From: Bacteroidota bacterium | Lineage (GTDB): Bacteria; Bacteroidota; Bacteroidia; Bacteroidales; Prolixibacteraceae | NCBI GenBank assembly: GCA_030632865.1 | Contig: DAOVTY010000142.1 | Coordinates: 1-7,961 of the forward strand | Direction: 5' to 3' | DNA length: 7,961 bases | Shown here: one piece after another, positions 1-6,279 of the stretch | Layout of the letters: every line of letters starts with the position of its first letter | Position numbering within the stretch: the first letter of the stretch is position 1 | The notes under the pieces: generated by a model | The model's database searches: none | Seen by the model: the letters and a program-made list of their open reading frames with translations, nothing else | What the model was told of the DNA's origin: nothing | Position numbers and translations under genes: made by a program

Positions 1-630
1 GCGTCAATGGATGAGAATGTTGGTCGTGTTTTATCTGCTTTAAAAGAGCAAGGTTTAGATGAAAATACATGGGTTATTTTTACCAGCGATAACGGTGGGC
101 TCTCCACTCTTTACCGAAAAAATGCACCCACAAGTAACGGTCCGTTGCGTGCCGGAAAAGGTTGGTGTTATGAGGGAGGAATTCGCGTACCTTTAATAAT
201 TTCGGGACCTGAAATTATTGAACAGGGAAGAGTTGTGGAGCAACCGGCAATAAGTATGGATTATTTTACTACAATTTTAAACATTGCTGAAATAGAGCAC
301 AATAAAAATGATGGCGAAAATTTGCTGCCTCTGTTAACAGAAAATAGTAGTATAAACAGAGACGAACTATTTTGGCATTATCCACATTATCACGGCAGTG
401 CCTGGAAACCTGGCTCGGCTTTACGAAAAGGCGATTGGAAATTAGTCGTTCATTACGAGGATAGCAGAACTGAACTTTTTAATTTGGATAACGATCCCAG
501 CGAAACAACTGACCTTGCATTGGAGAACCCACAGAAAGTTGTTGAGTTAAAAAAAATGCTGGACAGTAAACTTGCAGAATCGAATGCTAAATTTCCAAGT
601 ATTAACCCAGATTATATCCAGATAGATTAG
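1..630 (+). CDS. Sulfatase (S1 / arylsulfatase A-like family), C-terminal part, 5' end outside window
   Basis: This is the last 209 codons of a type I sulfatase, which hydrolyses sulfate esters, commonly on polysaccharides in Bacteroidota. The reading frame is open to the first base of the window. The Met at base 7 sits inside the usual helix (S-M-D-E-N-V-G-R-V-L), so it is not the real start. Counting from that Met, the metal-binding pair of the alkaline-phosphatase fold is visible in TSDNGG (D28, N29). K51 in AGKG and the EGGIRVP segment (56-62) follow, as is typical of the family. The C-terminal subdomain has the usual R-K-G-D-W-K-L strand and a terminal NLDNDPSETTDLA element. The N-terminal C/S-x-P-x-R site, which carries the formylglycine residue, lies upstream and cannot be checked, so subfamily and substrate are unknown. 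A signal peptide would also be upstream. The gene lies 120 bp before the regulator gene, and no clear terminator is visible between them. Family is sure; substrate is not. Confidence 0.93.
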   Translation, partial: ASMDENVGRVLSALKEQGLDENTWVIFTSDNGGLSTLYRKNAPTSNGPLRAGKGWCYEGGIRVPLIISGPEIIEQGRVVEQPAISMDYFTTILNIAEIEHNKNDGENLLPLLTENSSINRDELFWHYPHYHGSAWKPGSALRKGDWKLVVHYEDSRTELFNLDNDPSETTDLALENPQKVVELKKMLDSKLAESNAKFPSINPDYIQID

Positions 631-647
631 CCAACTCGGTATTTCAT

Positions 648-696
648 AAAAGATAATTTATTTTCATTTTCAATTAGCCTCAATTCAAAAGATAAT
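648..696 (+). repeat. 10-bp direct repeat AAAAGATAAT in the sulfatase-GntR gap
   Basis: AAAAGATAAT is present at 648-657 and again at 687-696, start to start 39 bp. The flanks are also similar (TTCAT or TTCA before, and TTA or ATTA after). The two copies lie in the 120-bp gap upstream of the regulator gene, so they could be a paired protein-binding site. The rest of that gap is AT-rich with no clear terminator for the sulfatase gene. Confidence 0.4.
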
Positions 697-708
697 ATTA
701 TATTTACG

Positions 709-725
709 GAACAGAACAGAACAGA
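709..725 (+). repeat. Three tandem copies of GAACA in the leader of the GntR gene
   Basis: GAACA occurs three times without interruption (709-713, 714-718, 719-723), followed by a partial GA. It ends 25 bases before the regulator's start codon and runs directly into ATTTTGC, which is only a partial match to the Bacteroidota -7 element. A unit of 5 bp can change copy number by slippage, which would shift promoter spacing. No function is demonstrated. Confidence 0.6.
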
Positions 726-750
726 TTTTGCTTGATAATTTTACAATAAA

Positions 751-1746
751 ATGAGTAATTTTAAATTTGTAGTCGATCAAAATTCAAACTCCTTAAAATT
801 TCAGCAATTGGTAGATGCGATTATCGATTCCATAAGTAGGAGTCAGCTGAAAGAGGGAGATATGATGCCTTCGGTAAATCAGATTATGAAAGAGAGCCAG
901 CTTTCGCGCGATACTGTTTTTAAGGCTTATGCAGAGCTTAAGAAGAGAGGTGTGGTTGTGTCTGTTCCAAATCGGGGTTATTTTGTAGCCAAAAATATAA
1001 CAAAAGTTTTTCTGTTTCTAGATACTTTTAAAGCCTATAAAGAGGTTTTGTATGGCTCATTTTTACAACATCTTCAAAAAAATATTAGTGTCGATTTGCA
1101 TTTTCACCACTACAATATCCAATTATTTGAAAAGATTATTATCGAGAGTATTGGTAAATACAGCAAATTCGTTATTATGAATTTTGATAATAAAAAAGTA
1201 CCCAATATTATTAATAAAATTCCCAAAGAACAGTTGTTAATTATCGACTGGAAGATCCATACAACAGAAAATCAATCTGTAGTTTACCAAAATTTTGGAG
1301 ATTCGGTGTTTAATTGTTTGCAACGTAATTTAAACGATATTAAAAAGTACGATGAGTTTACATTTATCTACCCACCTTTTACATATCACCCAAAAATTAC
1401 CATCGACTATTTTAAAAAGTTTTGTGTTGATAACGATATAAAATATTCTGTGCTTTTTGATATTGAAAAATTCAAGATAAAAAATAAGGGTCTCTATTTT
1501 CTAGTAAGCGATCGAACGCTTGCGAGTTTTTTAGATCAGTGCAGTGAAAAAGGATTTGAACCTGGACGTGAGGTTGGAGTAATTTCGTATAACGAAACAC
1601 CCATGAAAAAATATGTAAAAAACGGTATTACAGTTATCTCAACCGATTTTAAACTTATGGGAAAAAAGGCTGCAGAGTTTGTTAATTCAAGCAAAATAAC
1701 TAGGGTTGAAATACCTACTAAATTAAAAATACGGTCTTCAATTTGA
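751..1746 (+). CDS. GntR-family transcriptional regulator with PBP1/LacI-like effector domain; candidate xylose regulator
   Basis: A 331-residue DNA-binding regulator. Residues 15-82 form a GntR winged helix: an amphipathic first helix (FQQLVDAIIDSI), then KEGDMMPSVNQIMKES, the recognition helix LSRDTVFKAYAELKKRG (51-67), and the wing NRGYFVAK (74-81). From about residue 85 (VFLFLDTF) to the end is a degenerate periplasmic-binding-protein-like domain, ending in GVISYNETPMKKYV then GITVISTDFKLMGKKAAEFV. That tail is seen in many Bacteroidota sugar-responsive GntR proteins and is where a sugar or sugar phosphate would bind. Length is usual for the group. The ATG at 751 is preferred because residues 5-15 lead directly into the first helix; no Shine-Dalgarno is seen, as usual in this phylum. 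It is followed after 92 bp by xylB on the same strand, so control of the xylose genes is the natural inference. The effector is not shown by sequence. The gene is more AT-rich and Lys/Ile/Phe-rich than the enzyme genes, which is common for regulators here. Confidence 0.9.
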   Translation: MSNFKFVVDQNSNSLKFQQLVDAIIDSISRSQLKEGDMMPSVNQIMKESQLSRDTVFKAYAELKKRGVVVSVPNRGYFVAKNITKVFLFLDTFKAYKEVLYGSFLQHLQKNISVDLHFHHYNIQLFEKIIIESIGKYSKFVIMNFDNKKVPNIINKIPKEQLLIIDWKIHTTENQSVVYQNFGDSVFNCLQRNLNDIKKYDEFTFIYPPFTYHPKITIDYFKKFCVDNDIKYSVLFDIEKFKIKNKGLYFLVSDRTLASFLDQCSEKGFEPGREVGVISYNETPMKKYVKNGITVISTDFKLMGKKAAEFVNSSKITRVEIPTKLKIRSSI

Positions 1747-1795
1747 GTAGACAGGAGGTTTGTGAAAATTAAATGTAAATATTAAATGGCGTGTT

Positions 1796-1836
1796 CTCTA
1801 AGGTTTTGATTTTTAGAGTTTACCATAAATTGTAAA
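1796..1836. promoter_or_regulatory. Candidate operator region upstream of xylB: two adjacent inverted repeats
   Basis: Directly upstream of xylB lie two inverted repeats end to end: CTCTAA (1796-1801) with TTAGAG (1813-1818), 11-base spacer, and TTTAC (1819-1823) with GTAAA (1832-1836), 8-base spacer. GntR dimers bind short dyads, and the regulator gene is the immediate upstream neighbour, so this is a plausible binding site. The region is AT-rich, so short dyads can arise by chance. No good TTTG / TAnnTTTG promoter with proper spacing could be placed here. Confidence 0.3.
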
Positions 1837-1838
1837 AT

Positions 1839-3323
1839 ATGTACTTATTAGGATTCGATATTGGAAGTTCATCAGTAAAAGTTTCGTTGGTTGATGGAGA
1901 AAATGGCAACTGCGTAGCCTCCTCATTTCACCCAAAACAGGAAATGAAAATAACTGCACATGTAGCGGGTTGGGCAGAACAGAAGCCTGAATTGTGGTGG
2001 GCCAGTTTAAAATTTGCATTGGCCGAAGTATTGGCCGAATCAAAGGTTAAAGCTGAAACAATTGATTCAATTGGCATTTCGTATCAGATGCATGGATTGG
2101 TTATGGTAGATAATAACCAAGAAGTTATTCGCCCGTCAATTATATGGTGCGATAGCAGAGCCACAGCAATTGGCGACAAAGCTTTTGATGAAATAGGTGG
2201 TCATCGTTGCCTAACTAATTTGCTAAATTCTCCTGGTAATTTCACCGCATCAAAGTTAAAATGGGTTAAAGATAACGAGCCGGAATTGTATGCAAAAGTT
2301 CATAAAATAATGTTGCCTGGAGATTATATTGCAATGAAACTAACCGGGGAAATTCAAACAACTATAAGTGGTCTTTCTGAAGGAATTATGTGGAATTTTA
2401 AGGATAATTCTATTGCCGACATGCTTTTTGAAAATTATGGATTTTCAACGGAAATTATTCCTGACATTGTTCCAACATTTGCAGTTCAAGGTCATGTTTC
2501 TGCAAAAATGGCAGCTGAACTTGGGCTTTCAACAAAAACAAAAATTAGCTACCGTGCCGGCGATCAGCCAAATAATGCACTCTCGTTAAATGTTTTAAAC
2601 CCTGGAGAAATTGCAACTACTGCTGGAACCTCAGGTGTAGTTTATGGTGTAAGCGACGAAATTAAATACGATCCGCAATCTAGAGTAAACACTTTTGCAC
2701 ACGTAAATCACGAAATTGAAAAACCTCGACTTGGAGTTTTGCTTTGTATAAACGGAACAGGTATTTTAAATGCCTGGCTGAAACGGATGGTTGGCGAAAA
2801 TTTATCGTACAACGAAATGAATGATTTAGCTGCTGAAATTCCTGTTGGTTCAAACGGATTAAATATTTTGCCTTTCGGAAATGGAGCCGAACGTGTGCTG
2901 AATAATAAAAATATTGGTTCTATGTTTAGTGGATTAAATTTCAATATTCATAAAAAAGGTCATTTGCTAAGAGCGGCACAGGAAGGAATTGTTTTCTCTT
3001 TTAAATACGGAATGGATATTATGAAAGGGATCGGAATTAACGCATCGGTAATTCGTGCGGGTAAAGCGAATATGTTCCTCAGCCCGATTTTCAGAAACAC
3101 ACTTGCTGGAATTACAGGAGCGACAATTGAATTGTATAATACAGATGGCTCTGTTGGCGCGGCACGTGGTGCAGGAATTGGCTCGGGATATTACAAAAGT
3201 GCAAATGAAGCATTTTCTAACTTAAAAAAACTTGATATAATTGAACCGGATAATTTAAAGGCGACAGAATATAAGGATGCATTTAACAAATGGAAAACAG
3301 AGCTAGACAAGGCTTTGGTTTAG
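1839..3323 (+). CDS. xylB: Xylulokinase (FGGY carbohydrate kinase)
   Basis: A 494-residue cytoplasmic kinase that phosphorylates D-xylulose with ATP to D-xylulose 5-phosphate, the entry to the pentose phosphate pathway. The FGGY N-terminal ATPase motif is at residues 4-15 (LGFDIGSSSVKV). QMHG (83-86) matches the sugar-contact Met-His of known xylulokinases. CDSR (104-107) and LPGDYIAMKLTGE (159-171) are family landmarks. D242 in RAGDQPNNA is the expected catalytic base. GTSGVVYG (263-270) is the second phosphate-binding element. The C-terminal lobe has EGIVFSFKYG, then RAGKANMFLSPIF where proteobacterial enzymes have a Gly-rich GGG-x-R segment, and DGSVGAARGAGIG near the end. Length is close to E. 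coli XylB (484). The start at 1839 places the ATPase motif two residues in, as expected. With xylA and xylE on the same strand, xylulose is a much better substrate call than other FGGY substrates. Confidence 0.95.
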   Translation: MYLLGFDIGSSSVKVSLVDGENGNCVASSFHPKQEMKITAHVAGWAEQKPELWWASLKFALAEVLAESKVKAETIDSIGISYQMHGLVMVDNNQEVIRPSIIWCDSRATAIGDKAFDEIGGHRCLTNLLNSPGNFTASKLKWVKDNEPELYAKVHKIMLPGDYIAMKLTGEIQTTISGLSEGIMWNFKDNSIADMLFENYGFSTEIIPDIVPTFAVQGHVSAKMAAELGLSTKTKISYRAGDQPNNALSLNVLNPGEIATTAGTSGVVYGVSDEIKYDPQSRVNTFAHVNHEIEKPRLGVLLCINGTGILNAWLKRMVGENLSYNEMNDLAAEIPVGSNGLNILPFGNGAERVLNNKNIGSMFSGLNFNIHKKGHLLRAAQEGIVFSFKYGMDIMKGIGINASVIRAGKANMFLSPIFRNTLAGITGATIELYNTDGSVGAARGAGIGSGYYKSANEAFSNLKKLDIIEPDNLKATEYKDAFNKWKTELDKALV

Positions 3324-3503
3324 TTCTGTTTTGTTGGATATATTAATTAAAGTCAGATTAATAATAGATTGTTAAATATGAGTGATTAGACTATGTGCAA
3401 ATTGCTGATATGCAGTTGTTTCCTAAGAACTAAGATAGTTGGCAGTTTTATGTTTTATTGATTATAAGTTGAATAATAAAATTAACTATTATATTAAAAT
3501 ATT

Positions 3504-4853
3504 ATGAAGAATTTATCAAGAAGAAAATTTCTACAATCGGCAGCTGTTACTGGTGTAGGAGCAGCGTTTATTCCAAATTTTATTAGTTGTGCACCAAGTA
3601 CTCAATTAAGATTTGCTGTAATTGGAGTTGGTGGTCGAGGTGGTGCAAGTTGGAGCAGAGTTCCAAAAGACGACCTAGTTGCGATGTGCGATTGTGATGA
3701 AAGAATGAGCCAAGACGGTTTTAAGGAACGCCCAAATGCAAAAAAGTACAAAGACTTTAGACAAATGTTCGATGCCATGGCTAACGAAATTGAGGCGTTT
3801 ATTATCGCTACGCCAGATCACACCCACTTTCCAGCAGCAATGGCCGCAATGGAATTAGGGAAACACGTATTAGTAGAAAAACCTTTAGCCCATAATATTT
3901 GGCAGTTACGTACCTTAAAAAAAGCTGCTAAACATTACGGTATAGTTTCGCAAATGGCTAACCAGGGACGAACTACAAATGGAATTAGATTGGCTAAAGA
4001 GTGGTACGAAGCAGGAGTGTTAGGTGAAGTAAAAGAAGTAATTGCATGGCAAGGTAAAATCAATTTCGAAAAAGATGGATATTTTGGTGCACCAAAAACT
4101 TTCCCTCCACAGGTACATGAAGTTCCTAATGGTTTAGATTGGGATCTTTGGCAGGGACCTGCAGCTGAGAAACCATTTAACAACCTTTATGCACCAAGAA
4201 CATGGAGAGGGTTTTATGATTATGGAAATGGAAAATTGGGCGACTGGTGTTGCCATACTCTAGATACTCCTTTCTATGCACTAGACCTTGGAATACCTCA
4301 CACTGTTGATGCTGTAATTACTGATCCGGTTGCAGACCATAGTTTTGTAGCTACAGAATCGGTTGTAACCTGGCAATTTGGAGCACGCGGAAATAAAGCT
4401 CCGGTGACCATGAAATGGTATGAAGGTTTTGAAAAACCAGACATTAGACCAGAATGGGGAGTGGATGAATTGCCTGGTGGTGGAATGATAATAATTGGTG
4501 ATAAAAAGACATTAATTACTGGTGGGCGACCAGATGACGCGAGATTACTTGTACCGGAAGAAGAAATGAAAGACTTCCTGAAAAATGCGCCGGAAAAAAC
4601 TATTCCTAGAGTTGGGGAAAATGAACCAGTTGAAGAGTGGATTGATGCTATTAAAAATAACACACTGCCAGGATCTAATTTCGACTATTCAGCAAGTTTA
4701 GTAGAAATGGCTCAGGTCGGTGTTTTGGCTCAACGTTTTGGAGGAACAATTAACTACGATGCTAAAAACATGAAAGCAGTTGGTCGTCCGGAGTTAGACG
4801 CTTATATTAAAGAGCCTGCAAGAAAAGGTTGGGAATACGGTGAAAATCTTTAG
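3504..4853 (+). CDS. Gfo/Idh/MocA-family oxidoreductase with Tat signal, probably exported and lipid-anchored
   Basis: A 449-residue NAD(P)-dependent sugar oxidoreductase-fold protein. The N-terminus has a twin-arginine motif SRRKFL (5-10), a hydrophobic stretch (13-28) and Cys29 in F-I-S-C, which could be a weak lipobox. It is therefore probably exported folded with its cofactor and perhaps membrane-anchored. The Rossmann dinucleotide loop is VIGVGGRGG (39-47). Family landmarks follow: ATPDHTHFPAA (102-112), VEKPLAH (124-130, with the conserved Lys126), NQGRTTNGI (153-161), and GDWCCHTLD (246-254), where His251 fits the usual catalytic His. About 450 residues is normal for the exported subgroup expanded in Bacteroidota and Planctomycetes. 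Some relatives with this fold are NAD-dependent glycosidases (GH109), and others oxidise sugars or glycosides to 3-keto forms. The substrate cannot be read from sequence. The gene follows xylB after a 180-bp gap and precedes xylA by only 33 bp, suggesting cotranscription with xylA and xylE. Family certain, function open. Confidence 0.92.
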   Translation: MKNLSRRKFLQSAAVTGVGAAFIPNFISCAPSTQLRFAVIGVGGRGGASWSRVPKDDLVAMCDCDERMSQDGFKERPNAKKYKDFRQMFDAMANEIEAFIIATPDHTHFPAAMAAMELGKHVLVEKPLAHNIWQLRTLKKAAKHYGIVSQMANQGRTTNGIRLAKEWYEAGVLGEVKEVIAWQGKINFEKDGYFGAPKTFPPQVHEVPNGLDWDLWQGPAAEKPFNNLYAPRTWRGFYDYGNGKLGDWCCHTLDTPFYALDLGIPHTVDAVITDPVADHSFVATESVVTWQFGARGNKAPVTMKWYEGFEKPDIRPEWGVDELPGGGMIIIGDKKTLITGGRPDDARLLVPEEEMKDFLKNAPEKTIPRVGENEPVEEWIDAIKNNTLPGSNFDYSASLVEMAQVGVLAQRFGGTINYDAKNMKAVGRPELDAYIKEPARKGWEYGENL

Positions 4854-4886
4854 TAGAATTGAATTGACTTATTAAAAAAATAAAAA

Positions 4887-6212
4887 ATGGAAGTAATAAA
4901 AGGAAACAAAGAGTATTTTAAAGGTATCAATCAAATTCAGTTTGAAGGTGCAGAATCAAAAAATCCACTTGCTTTTAAATGGTACGACGAAAATCGTGTT
5001 GTTGCAGGAAAAACGATGAAAGAACATCTACGTTTTGCAGTTGCATACTGGCATACATTCTGCGGAACAGGAGGAGATCCTTTTGGTCCGGGAACACAAA
5101 TGTTTCCATGGATTGGAGCTGCTGACCTTATGGATGCTGCCAAAGAAAAAATGGATGCTGCATTCGAATTTATCACAAAAATGAATATTCCATTTTACTG
5201 TTTTCACGATACTGATGTTGTTGGAGATGGATCGGTTTTCGAGATTGAAAACCGTTTGGCTAAAATGGTTGATTACGCAAAAACAAAACAAGATGCTTCT
5301 GGGGTGAAACTGCTCTGGGGAACCGCAAACGTTTTTTCTGATCCACGTTATATGAATGGTGCAGCAACTAATCCCGACTTTAGTGTTGTTGCAAATGCCG
5401 GTGTGCAGATTAAAAATGCTATAGATGCAACCATTGCGTTGGGTGGATCGAACTACGTTTTTTGGGGTGGAAGAGAAGGATATATGACATTGCATAATAC
5501 CGATACTAAACGTGAGTTGGCGCACATGGGGCAATTTCTTACAATGGCTCGCGATTATGGTCGCAAGCAAGGTTTTAAAGGTACTTTCTTGATTGAACCA
5601 AAACCGATGGAACCAACTAAGCACCAGTACGATTATGACTCACAAACTGTAATTGCATTTTTGAAAGAGCATGGTTTGGAGAACGATTTTAAACTGAATA
5701 TTGAAGTAAATCACGCAACTTTGGCAGGACATACTTTCGCACACGATTTACGTGTAGCGACCGATGCTGGATTACTTGGATCAATTGATGCAAACAAAGG
5801 AGATTATCAAAATGGTTGGGATACTGACGAATTTCCTACTAATATTTACGAAACCACCGAAGCTATGCTAGAGATTATTCAAGGTGGAGGATTTATAAAT
5901 GGAGGTATTAATTTTGATGCTAAAACTCGTAGAAATTCTACCGATTTAGAAGATATTTTTATTGCTCATATTGGAGGGATGGATGTATTTGCACGGTCGC
6001 TTGTTATTGCTGATAAAATTATAAATAACTCAGATTATCTCGCAATGCGCAAAACCCGTTATTCTTCGTTTGATGAGGGAAATGGAGCTGAGTTTGAAGC
6101 TGGTAATTTAAAATTAGAACAGCTTCGTACAATAGCTAAAGAAGTTGGTGAACCCAATCAAATTAGTGGAAAACAAGAATTAGTTGAGCAATTAATAAAC
6201 TGGTATATTTAG
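4887..6212 (+). CDS. xylA: Xylose isomerase (class II)
   Basis: A 441-residue cytoplasmic, divalent-metal-dependent isomerase converting D-xylose to D-xylulose. Its length and N-terminal extension fit class II enzymes, which are about 440 residues against about 390 for class I. Visible landmarks are YWHTFCGTGGDPFGPGT (54-70), CFHDTD (105-110) with catalytic His107 and Asp110, LWGTANVFSDPRYMNGA (143-159), FWGGREGY (192-199), and LIEPKPMEPTKHQYD (235-249) with metal ligand Glu237 and Lys239. They continue with NIEVNHATLAGHTFAHDL (271-288; Glu273 and His276), SIDANKGD (299-306; Asp301), and GGINFDAK (339-346; Asp344). All expected active-site and metal residues appear intact. The ATG at 4887 follows a purine-rich A tract rather than a Shine-Dalgarno sequence. 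It sits 33 bp after the oxidoreductase gene and 67 bp before xylE, consistent with one transcript. Confidence 0.98.
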   Translation: MEVIKGNKEYFKGINQIQFEGAESKNPLAFKWYDENRVVAGKTMKEHLRFAVAYWHTFCGTGGDPFGPGTQMFPWIGAADLMDAAKEKMDAAFEFITKMNIPFYCFHDTDVVGDGSVFEIENRLAKMVDYAKTKQDASGVKLLWGTANVFSDPRYMNGAATNPDFSVVANAGVQIKNAIDATIALGGSNYVFWGGREGYMTLHNTDTKRELAHMGQFLTMARDYGRKQGFKGTFLIEPKPMEPTKHQYDYDSQTVIAFLKEHGLENDFKLNIEVNHATLAGHTFAHDLRVATDAGLLGSIDANKGDYQNGWDTDEFPTNIYETTEAMLEIIQGGGFINGGINFDAKTRRNSTDLEDIFIAHIGGMDVFARSLVIADKIINNSDYLAMRKTRYSSFDEGNGAEFEAGNLKLEQLRTIAKEVGEPNQISGKQELVEQLINWYI

Positions 6213-6217
6213 TGGAA

Positions 6218-6247
6218 AGTAAAAAGCAGTAAGTAGTTAGTAAGAAG
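6218..6247 (+). repeat. Three imperfect 9-bp repeats, AGTAARWAG type, between xylA and xylE
   Basis: AGTAAAAAG (6218-6226), AGTAAGTAG (6228-6236) and AGTAAGAAG (6239-6247) are spaced 10 and 11 bases start to start, beginning six bases after the xylA stop. The spacing is about one helical turn. Similar AGTA-rich short-repeat tracts are, from general familiarity, common between Bacteroidota genes, so this may be a decayed simple repeat rather than a binding site. Confidence 0.55.
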
Positions 6248-6257
6248 GTTATTAGGC

Positions 6258-6271
6258 TTTTAATATTAAAA
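6258..6271. repeat. Perfect 14-bp AT palindrome upstream of xylE
   Basis: TTTTAATATTAAAA at 6258-6271 is its own reverse complement and ends 8 bases before the xylE start codon. It could be an operator half-site pair, or merely lie in the AT-rich leader. Being all A/T it would form only a weak RNA hairpin, so it is not a convincing terminator. Confidence 0.45.
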
Positions 6272-6279
6272 TTTAGTAT

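Noticed and set aside
7..630. Met at base 7 as a true start of a short sulfatase
   Set aside because: The frame continues to the window edge and the Met lies inside a conserved sulfatase helix, so the gene is cut by the window and not truncated.
699..706. TATATTTA as a -7 promoter element for the GntR gene
   Set aside because: It matches seven of eight consensus positions, but there is no TTTG at 19-21 bp upstream, and such sequences are frequent in AT-rich DNA.
1799..1808. TAAGGTTTTG as a -7 promoter element for xylB
   Set aside because: TA and TTTG are four bases apart instead of two, and no -33 element is properly placed.
2368..2589. 73-codon plus-strand frame inside xylB
   Set aside because: Overlaps the kinase domain in another frame with no initiation signal or recognisable family.
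4298..4663. 121-codon minus-strand frame within the oxidoreductase gene
   Set aside because: Antisense shadow of a strongly conserved coding region; rich in Ser/Pro, no motif, no leader.
5028..5624. 198-codon open frame on the minus strand within xylA
   Set aside because: It lies entirely antisense to a clearly real xylose isomerase, has Cys/His/Ser/Phe-rich composition typical of a shadow frame, and shows no recognisable domain.
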